Shown here one piece after another: positions 7,954-17,225 of a DNA stretch of 64,000 bases. The stretch is from Thioclava marina. Its GTDB lineage: Bacteria; Pseudomonadota; Alphaproteobacteria; Rhodobacterales; Rhodobacteraceae. Position numbers and translations under genes: made by a program. The notes under the pieces are model-generated. The model did no database searches. It saw nothing but the letters and a program-made list of their open reading frames with translations, and was not told where the DNA came from. The stretch covers positions 1,488,001 through 1,552,000 of the forward strand of contig NZ_MPZS01000001.1 of the NCBI RefSeq assembly GCF_002020135.1, read 5' to 3'. The stretch's first letter is position 1. Each line of letters begins with the position of its first letter.

Positions 7954-9924
7954 TCAGGCAGCTTTTTCCGCCGGGGTGGCGAGCGCCACGATATCCATCA
8001 TGATCCGGTTCAGCTCGAAATCCTTGGGGGTATAGACGCGCGCCACGCCGAATCCCTTGAGCTTGACCGCGTCTTCGTCGGGGATGATCCCGCCGACGAC
8101 CACGGGGACATGGTCAAGGCCAGCCGCGCGCATCCGCTCCATCAGCTCCTCGACCAGAGGGATATGCGAGCCCGAGAGGATCGACAGGCCCACCACATGC
8201 GCTTCGTCCTCGATGGCTTTCGCGACGATCTGTTCGGGCGTCAGGCGGATGCCGTCATAGGTGATGTCCATCCCGCAATCGCGGGCGCGGAAGGCGATCT
8301 GTTCGGCGCCGTTGGAATGGCCATCTAGCCCCGGCTTGCCGACGAGGAATTTCAGGCGGCGACCAAGCTGGGTGCTGACCGCATCGACGGCCTCGCGGAT
8401 GTCTTCGAGACCTTCGGTCTGGTTCGAGGGCGAACGCGAGACGCCCGTGGGGCCGCGATACTCGCCATGAACGGCACGCATCACGCCGGCCCATTCGCCG
8501 GTTGTGGCACCCGCCTTGGCGGCGGCAATCGAGGCGTCCATGATGTTCTTGCCCGCCTTCGCGTCCGCCTTGAGCTGCGCGAGAGCGACCTGCACTGCGG
8601 CCTCGTCACGCTCGGCGCGCCAGGCATTGAGGCGCTCGATCTGCTCCTGCTCCACCGCCGGATCGACGACCATGATGCCGCCGTCGCCTGCGGTCAGCGG
8701 CGAGGGCTCGCCCTGCTGCCAGCGATTCACGCCGACGACGATGGTTTCCTCGGCCTCGATACGGTTGATCCGGGCGGCATTCGATTCCACCAGACGCGAT
8801 TTCATGTAGTCGATCGCGGCAATCGCGCCGCCCATCGAGTCGAGCGTTTCCAGCTCGGCGCGCGCGCCATCCTTCAGCGCCTCGACCTTCGCGGTCACGG
8901 CCGGGTTGCCATCGAACAGATCGCCATATTCGAGAAGGTCGGTCTCATAGGCCATGATCTGCTGCATCCGCAGCGACCATTGCTGATCCCACGGGCGCGG
9001 CAGGCCGAGCGCCTCGTTCCAGGCGGGCAGCTGTACCGCGCGGGCGCGGGCGTTCTTCGAGAGCGTCACGGCCAGCATCTCGATCAGGATGCGGTAGACA
9101 TTGTTTTCGGGCTGCTGCTCGGTCAGGCCGAGCGAGTTCACCTGCACGCCATAGCGGAAACGGCGAAATTTCTCTTCTTCGATGCCATAGCGCTCGCGGG
9201 TGATCTCGTCCCAGAGCTCGGTGAAGGCGCGCATCTTGCACATCTCGGTCACGAAGCGGATGCCCGCGTTCACGAAGAAGGAGATCCGCCCCACCATCGC
9301 GGGGAACTGATCGGCGGGGACCTTGGTCTTCAGATCGTCGAGCACGGCAATTGCGGTCGCGAGCGCGAAGGCCAGCTCCTGCTCGGGCGTCGCACCAGCC
9401 TCTTGCAGGTGGTAGGAACACACGTTCATCGGGTTCCATTTCGGAAGATGCTCACGCGTATAGGCGGCGACATCGGTGATCATCGCGAGCGAGGGCTTGG
9501 GCGGGCAGATATAGGTGCCGCGGCTCAGATATTCCTTCACCAGATCATTCTGCACCGTGCCTTGCAGTTTCGAGATATCCGCGCCCTGCTCCTCGGCCAC
9601 CGCGATATAGAGCGACAGAAGCCAGGGCGCGGTCGCGTTGATCGTCATCGAGGTGTTCATCTGCTCGAGCGGGATTTGATCGAAAAGCGCGCGCATGTCG
9701 CCCAGATGGCAGACCGGCACGCCGACCTTGCCCACTTCGCCACGTGACAGCGTATGGTCGCTGTCATAGCCGGTCTGGGTGGGCAGATCGAAGGCGACCG
9801 AAAGACCGGTCTGACCTTTCGAGAGGTTCGTGCGATAGAGCTCGTTCGATTTCTTCGCCGTGGAGTGGCCCGCATAGGTGCGGAAAAGCCAGGGACGGTC
9901 TTTGGCGGGCATCGTGTCGGTCAT
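7954..9924 (-). CDS. ecm: (2R)-ethylmalonyl-CoA mutase
   Basis: Adenosylcobalamin enzyme that turns (2R)-ethylmalonyl-CoA into methylsuccinyl-CoA in the ethylmalonyl-CoA pathway for acetate or C1 assimilation. 656 residues from the ATG at 9924, which has GGAGG at the right distance; the upstream in-frame ATG at 9936 has none. The N-terminal two thirds is the TIM-barrel with RTYAGHSTAKKSNELYR and DLPTQTGYDSDH. The C terminus is the B12-binding domain with DGHSNG (DxHxxG), SILSGSH and VVVGGIIP. Adjacency to ccr separates it from ordinary methylmalonyl-CoA mutase, which belongs to the same superfamily. Confidence 0.93.
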   Translation of the reverse strand: MTDTMPAKDRPWLFRTYAGHSTAKKSNELYRTNLSKGQTGLSVAFDLPTQTGYDSDHTLSRGEVGKVGVPVCHLGDMRALFDQIPLEQMNTSMTINATAPWLLSLYIAVAEEQGADISKLQGTVQNDLVKEYLSRGTYICPPKPSLAMITDVAAYTREHLPKWNPMNVCSYHLQEAGATPEQELAFALATAIAVLDDLKTKVPADQFPAMVGRISFFVNAGIRFVTEMCKMRAFTELWDEITRERYGIEEEKFRRFRYGVQVNSLGLTEQQPENNVYRILIEMLAVTLSKNARARAVQLPAWNEALGLPRPWDQQWSLRMQQIMAYETDLLEYGDLFDGNPAVTAKVEALKDGARAELETLDSMGGAIAAIDYMKSRLVESNAARINRIEAEETIVVGVNRWQQGEPSPLTAGDGGIMVVDPAVEQEQIERLNAWRAERDEAAVQVALAQLKADAKAGKNIMDASIAAAKAGATTGEWAGVMRAVHGEYRGPTGVSRSPSNQTEGLEDIREAVDAVSTQLGRRLKFLVGKPGLDGHSNGAEQIAFRARDCGMDITYDGIRLTPEQIVAKAIEDEAHVVGLSILSGSHIPLVEELMERMRAAGLDHVPVVVGGIIPDEDAVKLKGFGVARVYTPKDFELNRIMMDIVALATPAEKAA

Positions 9925-10496
9925 GGCGGCCTCCATCGGCTTGCGAATCTCGTTTGCGCAATATTGTTGCGCGCTGACACGGTTTAAATTGAAGTTTGTG
10001 ATCCTGTCAATTCGCTGCGATGCGGCGATAGGTATGAAAATCGTCTCTGCCGCGGCATCCCGTCAGTCTTTGGCGAGTAGCTCAGGAAGTTGGTCGCGGG
10101 AATTGAGCCGGGTGGAGTGCCCGGAAAGCCGCCACGCGCGCGCCCGCGCGCGAAGCGTTCATGTCTCCATCTCGGCTGCAATTGCATCGCGGTCGGGGCC
10201 GTCCGGGACCAGTTCGAGCAGCGCGAAACCGAATCGGATCTTTTCGAGCGGAACGACCATTCAGAGATGACGTAACGTCCCCCCGGCCGCACGCCCTGCA
10301 CGCCTGACCCGCTCGGATTCGGTTCTGCCGCCATTTATGCCGCAATTGCAGCATGAAAGGTGCAAATGAAAATCCGCCAAGACATAAAATTACAAAATCT
10401 CTCGTTCGGGGATTGCAAAGTTGCGCAGCGATGCGTATCCCTCAGGTCGAACACCGCCCGATTCTGCGGCGCGGCAAGGACAAACAGGAGAGAGCC
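9925..10496. promoter_or_regulatory. Divergent ecm/ccr regulatory region
   Basis: This 572-bp gap between divergent genes holds no convincing gene: a minus-strand reading frame of 116 codons (9984-10334) has no family resemblance. It contains several TTGC-rich palindromic sites. Near ecm, TTTGCGCAATATTGTTGCGC spans 9953-9972 and includes the perfect inverted repeat GCGCAA-N5-TTGCGC. TGCAATTGCA lies at 10177-10186 and GCAATTGC at 10342-10349. ATTGCAAAGTTGCGCAG is at 10412-10428, about 70 bases before the ccr start. Such TTTGC/GCAAA words resemble what I recall for ScfR/RamB-type acyl-CoA-responsive regulators. Assignment of a regulator is inference. Confidence 0.6.
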
Positions 10497-11789
10497 ATGG
10501 CCCTTGACCAAGAAACCGGTATCGCCCCCTACGACGCGCCGGAGAAGGACCTTTACGAGATCGGCGAGATGCCGCCCCTCGGCTACGTCCCCAAGAACAT
10601 GTACGCATGGGCGATCCGCCGCGAGCGCCATGGCGAGCCCGAGCAATCCTTCCAGGTGGAGGTCGTGCCGACCTGGGAAATCGACAGCCATGAAGTGCTC
10701 GTCCTCGTGATGGCCGCTGGCGTGAACTACAACGGCATCTGGGCCGGTCTGGGCGTTCCGATCTCGCCCTTCGACGGCCACAAGCAGCCCTATCACATCG
10801 CAGGCTCCGACGCCTCGGGCATCGTGTGGAAAGTGGGCGACAAGGTCAAACGCTGGAAAGTCGGCGACGAGGTGGTGATCCACTGCAACCAGGACGATGG
10901 CGACGACGAGGAGTGCAACGGCGGCGACCCGATGTTCTCGCCCAGCCAGCGCATCTGGGGCTACGAGACCCATGACGGCTCGTTCTCGCAATTCACCCGC
11001 GTTCAGGCCCAGCAGCTGATGCCGCGCCCCAAGCACCTGACCTGGGAAGAGGCGGCCTGCTACACGCTGACGCTGGCCACCGCCTACCGGATGCTCTTCG
11101 GCCACGAGCCGCATGACCTCAAGCCCGGCCAGAACGTGCTGGTCTGGGGCGCCTCGGGGGGCCTTGGCTCCTTCGCGATCCAGCTGGCGAATGCCGCGGG
11201 CGCGAACGCGATCGGCGTGATCTCGGACGAGGACAAGCGCGACTTCGTGATGAGCCTCGGCGCCAAGGGCGTGATCAACCGCAAGGACTTCAAGTGCTGG
11301 GGTCAGCTGCCCAAGGTGAACTCGGAAGAGTACAACGCCTGGCTGAAGGAAGCGCGCAAGTTCGGCAAGGCGATCTGGGACATCACCGGCAAGGGCGTGA
11401 ACGTGGACATGGTCTTCGAACACCCCGGCGAGGCGACCTTCCCTGTCTCGACGCTGGTGGTGAAGAAAGGTGGCATGGTCGTGATCTGCGCCGGCACCTC
11501 GGGCTTCAACTGCACCTTCGACGTGCGCTACATGTGGATGCACCAGAAGCGTCTGCAGGGCTCGCACTTCGCGCATCTCAAGCAGGCGTCGGCCGCCAAC
11601 AAGCTGGTGATCGAACGCCGCATCGATCCGTGCATGTCGGAAGTCTTCCCGTGGGACGAGATCCCGCAGGCCCATACCAAGATGCTGCGCAACGAGCACA
11701 AGCCCGGCAACATGGCGGTGCTCGTGCAGGCTCCGAAAACCGGGTTGCGCACCTTCGAGGACGCGCTGGAGGCTGGCCCCAAGGCGTAA
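10497..11789 (+). CDS. ccrA: Crotonyl-CoA carboxylase/reductase
   Basis: Medium-chain dehydrogenase/reductase family enzyme that reduces crotonyl-CoA with NADPH while fixing CO2 to form (2S)-ethylmalonyl-CoA, the defining step of the ethylmalonyl-CoA pathway. 430 residues from the ATG at 10497, which follows AGGAGAGAG. The N-terminal GroES-like part includes MAAGVNYNGIWAGLG, the Rossmann part has VWGASGGLGSFAIQLA, and the C-terminal stretch RYMWMHQKRLQGSHFAHLKQ is characteristic of Ccr rather than simple quinone reductases. Longer in-frame starts upstream would run through the putative operator. Ecm, divergent, acts two steps later. Confidence 0.95.
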   Translation: MALDQETGIAPYDAPEKDLYEIGEMPPLGYVPKNMYAWAIRRERHGEPEQSFQVEVVPTWEIDSHEVLVLVMAAGVNYNGIWAGLGVPISPFDGHKQPYHIAGSDASGIVWKVGDKVKRWKVGDEVVIHCNQDDGDDEECNGGDPMFSPSQRIWGYETHDGSFSQFTRVQAQQLMPRPKHLTWEEAACYTLTLATAYRMLFGHEPHDLKPGQNVLVWGASGGLGSFAIQLANAAGANAIGVISDEDKRDFVMSLGAKGVINRKDFKCWGQLPKVNSEEYNAWLKEARKFGKAIWDITGKGVNVDMVFEHPGEATFPVSTLVVKKGGMVVICAGTSGFNCTFDVRYMWMHQKRLQGSHFAHLKQASAANKLVIERRIDPCMSEVFPWDEIPQAHTKMLRNEHKPGNMAVLVQAPKTGLRTFEDALEAGPKA

Positions 11790-11813
11790 TGATGCGCCTG
11801 GTCTCCAGAGTGA

Positions 11814-11848
11814 AACCCGCGCCTGAGAGGGCGCGGGTTCTTTCTTTT
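11814..11848 (+). terminator. Rho-independent terminator of ccrA
   Basis: AACCCGCGCC, six-base loop, GGCGCGGGTT (11814-11839), then CTTTCTTTT. A ten-pair stem followed by a T-rich run, 24 bases after the ccr stop. Confidence 0.85.
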
Positions 11849-11888
11849 GGATGTTCGCTCGCGCGGTATACCCGGTTCTGAGCACCGC

Positions 11889-13253
11889 TCAGGCGGCGGG
11901 GAAACTCAGCGTCACGGACAGGCCGGGATGATTGTCGCCAAGGGTCAGCTCGGCTTCGTGCAACCCCGCCACAGCCTGAACCAGCGCCAGACCCAGCCCG
12001 TTGCCCGGCGTGGTTCGCGACCGCTCCAGCCGATAGAGCCGCCGCAGCACCTTGGCGCGTTCCGCCTCCGGGATCCCCGGCCCGTGATCACGCACGACAA
12101 GGTCCACCCGTCCTTCGCGACGCGCCAGCTCGACGCGGATCTGCGGCGCAGGTCCAGCATGGCGGATCGCGTTCTCGATCAGGTTCGACAGCATCTGACC
12201 GAGCAATCCCCGGTCCCCCTGAACGGTACACGCTCCTTCCGGGCGCGACAGGGTGAGCGTGCCGCCCGCCTCTTCGGCAGATGCCTCGTATAGCTCGGTG
12301 ATATCGCTCGCCAGGGCGCCGAGATCGACGGTAGCGAACCGCGATTTCGGGCTGCCTCCCTCGATCTGCGCGATGCGCAGCAACGAATGGAACACCGCCA
12401 CCGCGCCTTCCGCCTCGATGCCCGCGCGCTCGGCCAGATGGCGCGCCTCTCCCTCGGGCAGGCTGTCGCGAAGCTCCGCAAGCAGGACCGAAATCCGCTG
12501 CATCGGCGTTTTCAGATCATGCGCGATATCGGCCGAGACCTGACGCAGCGCTGCAACCGTCGCCTCTTGCGTTTCGGCCATCGCATTCAGCCGCGCCCCG
12601 ATCCGCGCGAGATCGTCGCCGCGCGCCGATTTCACCTCATCCTCGGGCACGCGCGCCTCAAGTCGACCCTCGGTCAGCTGATCGAGCGTCTCCTCGATCG
12701 CGCTCACCCTCCGGCGCGCCCGCATCCCCGCCCAGGCGCCATAGGCGGCCGAGATCAGCAGCGACGGCACGAAAGAGAAGATCAGGATCGCGAGAAAGGT
12801 CGAGCTCAGCTCGGCAATCGGTGCGCGGCTTTCCCCGATCACCAGCAGACCGCCCGCCAGCGGCATGGTCAGGGTAAAATAGCCATGTTTCGAGAGCGGC
12901 TCATAATCGGGATGGCGCGAGACGACCCATTGATCTCCCTGATGGATCACCCGCACATTGCCGACCTGCCGCCCGTCGGGAAGCACGAAGGCGATGGCAC
13001 GTTCGGAGGGGTCGGAGGCCCGCGCCTCGGCCGAGACGATCACCGAAAGCGTCTCGGGATTGGCCGCGACCTGAAACACCGCAGTCTGCTGTTTCAGATC
13101 GGCCTGAATGGCATCTTCGGTCGAGGTTCGCAGTGCGACATAGGCAAAGCCCAGCGTCACCAGCAGAATCGCGAAGACGATCCCCATGAGTCCAAGCGCC
13201 TGCCGCAGCGGCGTCGAGGCGAGGATCGCCGCGCGATTGAGCCGACCGCTCAT
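11889..13253 (-). CDS. Sensor histidine kinase of an OmpR-type two-component system
   Basis: Inner-membrane kinase of 454 residues. Helices at about 19-41 and 150-173 frame a periplasmic sensor domain of roughly 110 residues. A HAMP linker follows, then HisKA with SADIAHDLKTP (His245 likely phosphorylated), and an HATPase domain with NLIENAIRHA, DHGPGIP and GNGLGLALV. Its ATG overlaps the regulator stop (ATGA), so both proteins are made from one message. The regulator promoter faces the DegP-type protease, so periplasmic protein stress is a plausible signal; that link is inference. Confidence 0.88.
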   Translation of the reverse strand: MSGRLNRAAILASTPLRQALGLMGIVFAILLVTLGFAYVALRTSTEDAIQADLKQQTAVFQVAANPETLSVIVSAEARASDPSERAIAFVLPDGRQVGNVRVIHQGDQWVVSRHPDYEPLSKHGYFTLTMPLAGGLLVIGESRAPIAELSSTFLAILIFSFVPSLLISAAYGAWAGMRARRRVSAIEETLDQLTEGRLEARVPEDEVKSARGDDLARIGARLNAMAETQEATVAALRQVSADIAHDLKTPMQRISVLLAELRDSLPEGEARHLAERAGIEAEGAVAVFHSLLRIAQIEGGSPKSRFATVDLGALASDITELYEASAEEAGGTLTLSRPEGACTVQGDRGLLGQMLSNLIENAIRHAGPAPQIRVELARREGRVDLVVRDHGPGIPEAERAKVLRRLYRLERSRTTPGNGLGLALVQAVAGLHEAELTLGDNHPGLSVTLSFPAA

Positions 13254-13924
13254 CAGCCCTCGATCCGGTAGCCCGCGCCGCGCACGGTGTGGATCAGATC
13301 ACGCTCGAACGGCTTGTCGACCTTGTTCCTGAGCCGTGAGATATGGGTCTCGACCACATTGGTCTGGGGATCGAAATTCAGATCCCACACCCCTTCGAGC
13401 AGCATCGTGCGGGTTTGCACGCGGCCCTTGCGGCGCAGCAGAAATTCCAGCAGCGCAAATTCCCGCGGCAACAGGTCGATCTCCCGCCCTGCCCGCGTCA
13501 CCTTGCGCGCGATCAGATCCATCTTCAGATCCGCGGCCTCGAGAACGACCTGCTCCGCCTGCGCCTGCGGACGCCGCGCCAGCGCCGCGAGCCGGGCGGA
13601 GAGCTCTCCGAAGGCGAAAGGCTTCACGAGGTAGTCGTCGCCACCGGCATTGAGTCCCTCGATCCGATCATCCACTCCGCCGATTGCGGTGAGAAAGATC
13701 ACCGGTGTCGCGACCTTGGCCGCACGCACCGCGCGCACGATCGACAGCCCATCGAGCTCGGGGAGCATCCGGTCCACGATCATCACGTCATATTCGCCCG
13801 CGAGCGCCTGGGTCAGACCCTCGCGCCCGTTGGCGAGGTGATCGACCGTGTGACCTTCCTCGCGCAGCCCGCGCGTGACGTAATCGGCCGTCGTCGCATC
13901 GTCTTCGATCAGCAGGAGCTTCAT
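13253..13924 (-). CDS. OmpR-family response regulator
   Basis: DNA-binding regulator of 223 residues: receiver domain with acidic pair ED at 8-9, phosphoacceptor Asp51 in IVDRMLPELDG, and Lys in VKPF; then a winged-helix effector domain ending ETHISRLRNKVDKPFE. The chosen start is the ATG at 13924 (MKLLLIEDD). An upstream start at 13951 would add nine residues with no family match. It is cotranscribed with the kinase and is divergent from the degP-like gene across a 165-bp gap that contains inverted repeats. Confidence 0.9.
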   Translation of the reverse strand: MKLLLIEDDATTADYVTRGLREEGHTVDHLANGREGLTQALAGEYDVMIVDRMLPELDGLSIVRAVRAAKVATPVIFLTAIGGVDDRIEGLNAGGDDYLVKPFAFGELSARLAALARRPQAQAEQVVLEAADLKMDLIARKVTRAGREIDLLPREFALLEFLLRRKGRVQTRTMLLEGVWDLNFDPQTNVVETHISRLRNKVDKPFERDLIHTVRGAGYRIEG

Positions 13925-14089
13925 TGCGTCTTCTTTCTCGTTGCCCGACATAAGTGGCCGCAGAGCGCGCGCAAGTCACGCCCCCCTCGCCCAAAGGTGA
14001 AAAGGATTACACGACTGCAATCTTTCCGCAGTCTCCCTGACAGGCTAGGCCCCAAGATGGGATGCATCCCTGTCATAAAGGAGAGAGAG
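13925..14089. promoter_or_regulatory. Divergent regulator/degP intergenic region with two palindromes
   Basis: Two symmetrical sites lie on the degP side. GACTGC-N9-GCAGTC occupies 14013-14033, and the perfect 12-base palindrome GGGATGCATCCC occupies 14059-14070, 20 bases before the degP start. Either may be an operator for the adjacent response regulator or shape the 5' leader. No tested regulator is known to me for these exact words. Confidence 0.5.
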
Positions 14090-15250
14090 ATGCAGGACAT
14101 TCGCAAAACCCGTCTGCTGCGCACCCTGGCGGTCACCGCGATGATCGGCGCGGGCTCGGTCGCGACGAGCGGTCTGGCACTGGCGCCGAACATGGCCTCG
14201 GCCGAGACGTTCACCAACACCGTCGATCTGGTGAAGAAGGTGATGCCCGCCGTCGTCACCATCGAGATCAAGAAACAGGCCGACGATCAGGAAATGGCGC
14301 AGATGGGGATGCCGCAGGATTTCCCCTTCGAGTATTTCTCGCGCCGCTTCGGCGTACCGATGCCCAACGGCGTCCCGAACGGTCAGGACCAGCAGATGCA
14401 GCGCCCCGAGATTACGGGCCTCGGCACCGGCTTCGTGATTGAAAAAGACGGCCATATCGTCACCAACGCCCATGTCGTCGATGGCGCCGAGAGCGTGAAG
14501 GTCACCTTCTCGGACGGCTCGACTGCGGACGCGAAGGTCATCGGCGTCGACAAGGCCACCGACATCGCGCTGATCAAGGTCGATACCGACAAGGATCTGC
14601 AAACCGTGGGCTTCGGCGACTCGGACAAGGCCGAGGTGGGCGAGCCGGTCGTGGCGATCGGCAACCCGTTCGGCCTGGGCACCTCGGTGTCGACCGGCAT
14701 TGTCTCGGCCAAGGGCCGCGACCTGCAATCGGGTCCTTTCGACAACTACATCCAGACCGACGCGGCGATCAACAAGGGCAACTCGGGCGGTCCGCTCTTT
14801 GATGCCGATGGCGAGGTGATCGGCATGAACACCGCGATCGTGTCGCCCACCGGCGGCTCGGTCGGGATCGGCTTCTCGGTGCCGTCCGATACGATCAAAT
14901 CGGTCGTTGCGGACCTTCAGGATGACGGCACCGTCAAGCGCGGCTTCCTCGGCGTCTCGATCCAGCCGGTCAGCGAAGACATTGCCGCGGCCCTCGGCCT
15001 CGACAAGCCCGAGGGCGTGCTCGTGGCCGATGTCTCCGACGACACCCCGGCCAAGAAGGCGGGCCTGAAGCGCGGTGACATCATCGTCGCGGTCGACGGC
15101 AAGCCGATGAAGGCCCCGCGCGATCTGACCCGCGCGATCGGCTCGGACGTACCGGGCTCCGAAGTGCAGCTCTCGTTGCTGCGCGCGAACAAGCCGCTCA
15201 CTCTCTCCGTCACTCTCGATGAGCGGCCCACCGAGAAGACGCCGTCGTAA
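14090..15250 (+). CDS. degP: DegP/DegQ-type (Do family) periplasmic serine protease
   Basis: Periplasmic protease/chaperone for misfolded envelope proteins. 386 residues with a long signal region (cleavage probably after NMASA near residue 38). The trypsin-like domain has the triad His128 (TNAHVV), Asp158 (KATDIALIKV) and Ser232 (GNSGGPLF). One PDZ domain follows (about 280-375). Typical DegP and DegQ have two PDZ domains in 440-500 residues, so this is a short single-PDZ form closer in layout to DegS, yet with a cleavable signal instead of an anchor. The start follows AAGGAGAGAG. Confidence 0.9.
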   Translation: MQDIRKTRLLRTLAVTAMIGAGSVATSGLALAPNMASAETFTNTVDLVKKVMPAVVTIEIKKQADDQEMAQMGMPQDFPFEYFSRRFGVPMPNGVPNGQDQQMQRPEITGLGTGFVIEKDGHIVTNAHVVDGAESVKVTFSDGSTADAKVIGVDKATDIALIKVDTDKDLQTVGFGDSDKAEVGEPVVAIGNPFGLGTSVSTGIVSAKGRDLQSGPFDNYIQTDAAINKGNSGGPLFDADGEVIGMNTAIVSPTGGSVGIGFSVPSDTIKSVVADLQDDGTVKRGFLGVSIQPVSEDIAAALGLDKPEGVLVADVSDDTPAKKAGLKRGDIIVAVDGKPMKAPRDLTRAIGSDVPGSEVQLSLLRANKPLTLSVTLDERPTEKTPS

Positions 15251-15274
15251 GACGCGCGCTCTATCGGTTTGACG

Positions 15275-15312
15275 TCACGCCCGGAGCCAAGGCTTCGGGC
15301 GTGATGCGTTTT
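15275..15312 (+). terminator. Terminator of degP
   Basis: TCACGCCCGGAGCC (15275-15288), two-base gap, GGCTTCGGGCGTGA (15291-15304), then TGCGTTTT. Fourteen pairs with one G-T mismatch. The T run is short, so efficiency is uncertain. Confidence 0.7.
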
Positions 15313-15375
15313 GCGCTTGCCTGACGCGGGCCACGCTTTGCCGCCCAGCCGCGCGATCGCCGTCCTGCGAACGCC

Positions 15376-17031
15376 TTATTGCGCGGCCTCAGGTTGTGCG
15401 GGCGCAGGTTGCGCGGGCACGGGCACGGGGGCCGGATCCGACGCGGGCTCCGGCGCAGGCGCGATCGTCGCGGCCACCTGATAGAGCCGCCAGTCGCGCT
15501 GACGGAAATGCCGCTCGGCGATTTCGGTTAGCCCGTCGACGCCTTCGAGCGCTTTCGGCGCCAGCACCAGCCCGCCCGGATGATCGGCCATCCATCGCCC
15601 CAGATCGGCGCTGTTATCGAGCACGTTCACCGGCGTCTCGAGCCGCGCGGCATAGGAGAACTGCCCGGCATAGTTTCCATCGGTCGTGGCCACCCCTTGT
15701 GCCGAATGCGAGGCGATCAGCTCTGCGATCGGGCGCGTATCGTAGACCGACCACAGGATCTGCCAGAGCATCGCCTGGATCGCCACCAACACCAGCGGCG
15801 CGACAAAGGCCTCGGCGCGCCAGCCCTCACGCGCGCGCATCAGAACGAACCCCGCGAACGCAAGGATCACCAGCCCCACGATCAGGAAGAGCCACGAACC
15901 AGACCCCTCGGGCAGCTCCGGGAAAGCGCCGAAATGCACCGCGACCGCCCCGATCGCGACGAGGATGCCGGGCAGCAGCCAGAGCAGCCGAAGCGCGCGC
16001 ATCCGCGGCTCCGCAGTCGGCAGCAAGCCCGACAGCAGCAGTGCCAGCGCCGGCAGTTCGGGCAGAAGGTAGTGCGCCTGCTTGCCCGAGATCAGCGAAA
16101 AGGCGACCAGCGCCGACACCGCCCAGATCGTCACCATGCGCGAACCTGCATCGGCCCACAGATGCGACGGCTTGAGCGCGGCCAGCCCCGCACGGCTCCA
16201 ACCCCAGGGCCAGAGATAGGCGGGCAGAAGTGCGATGAAGAACCAGATCGGACGGCCATGGGCGAAACTCTCTACCATGCGGCCAGCACTCTGCTTCCAA
16301 AGGATCTGTTCGCGATATTCCGCGCCCCCCAGCACCACCGCCGGGCCAAGCCAGAACAGCACGAGCGCGAAGCCGATCAGGAAGGCGATCCCGATCCGCC
16401 CGTACCAGCCCTTGAGCGCCGGGCGCCCCTCGCCACGCGCCCAAAGCGGCATCAGCAGCGCGGCAGGCATGACATGCACGAGGATCACCGGCCCCTTGGC
16501 CAGAACCCCCAGACCGAGTGCGAACCCGAGCCCGATCACCGGCCCCGTGCGCAGCCCGTCCTTGAGCCCCCAGATCGCGATCATCCCGAGAAGCGTCGCC
16601 GCGCTCAGCATCGTGTCGAACATCGTCGTCGAGCCGAAGATCAGGAACACCCCGGTCGTGGCGAGGATCAGCGCGGCCAGCCCCGCGCGTTCGGGCGCTT
16701 CGGGCCAGAGCTTGCGCGCGAGAACCGACACCAGCCAGACCGACAGCAAACCGAAGAAGGGCGCGACCAGCCGCGCCACCCATTCGCTTTGGCCGAACAC
16801 GCCCCAGACGAGATTGATCAGCCAGAATAGCAGCGGCGGCTTGTCGCTGTAGATCCCGCCATTGAGATGCGGGATGATCTTCGAGCTTCCCGTCCACATC
16901 TCCCAGGCGACGGTGAGATAGCGCGTCTCGTCGATCGCCATCAGCGGACGCATGATCATCAGCACCGTCGCGGCGAGGGCGAAAGTCACGAGCGCACCGA
17001 TCAGCGGGACGCGCCAGGCGGAAGAGGTCAT
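15376..17031 (-). CDS. Family 39 glycosyltransferase (ArnT/PMT-like)
   Basis: Polytopic membrane glycosyltransferase of 551 residues, GT-C fold, using a polyprenyl-linked sugar donor. The acidic motif of the first extracytoplasmic loop is seen in AIDETRYLTVAWEMW, followed by GGIYSDKPPLLFWL, both typical of ArnT-type enzymes. About eleven hydrophobic segments follow. The last 30 residues are an Ala/Pro-rich tail. Whether the acceptor is lipid A or another envelope lipid cannot be told. The start at 17031 has AAAGG upstream; the alternative at 17061 adds ten charged residues with no support. Confidence 0.85.
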   Translation of the reverse strand: MTSSAWRVPLIGALVTFALAATVLMIMRPLMAIDETRYLTVAWEMWTGSSKIIPHLNGGIYSDKPPLLFWLINLVWGVFGQSEWVARLVAPFFGLLSVWLVSVLARKLWPEAPERAGLAALILATTGVFLIFGSTTMFDTMLSAATLLGMIAIWGLKDGLRTGPVIGLGFALGLGVLAKGPVILVHVMPAALLMPLWARGEGRPALKGWYGRIGIAFLIGFALVLFWLGPAVVLGGAEYREQILWKQSAGRMVESFAHGRPIWFFIALLPAYLWPWGWSRAGLAALKPSHLWADAGSRMVTIWAVSALVAFSLISGKQAHYLLPELPALALLLSGLLPTAEPRMRALRLLWLLPGILVAIGAVAVHFGAFPELPEGSGSWLFLIVGLVILAFAGFVLMRAREGWRAEAFVAPLVLVAIQAMLWQILWSVYDTRPIAELIASHSAQGVATTDGNYAGQFSYAARLETPVNVLDNSADLGRWMADHPGGLVLAPKALEGVDGLTEIAERHFRQRDWRLYQVAATIAPAPEPASDPAPVPVPAQPAPAQPEAAQ

Positions 17032-17225
17032 CGGTTCGGGCCTTTCTTTGCGGGCGCGCACGTGCGCGTTATCGCATGCAAGAGGCCAATCCGGGCCGCC
17101 CTGTCAAGCCCGCGTGGCGTCTCGGTCCGATCACGAATGCCGCGCGCGAAATTGAGATTGCATGGAACAAGGCTCTTGCGGGCGGCGTTTAGAGGCCAGA
17201 CTGACATCCAAGGGAGACGTGTTCC

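Noticed and set aside
8467-9747. Plus-strand reading frame of 426 codons inside ecm
   Set aside because: Complement of a well-conserved mutase; no motif and no ribosome-binding site.
9984-10334. 116-codon minus-strand frame in the ecm/ccr gap
   Set aside because: No family resemblance, biased Arg/Ser composition, no ribosome-binding site; the region looks regulatory.
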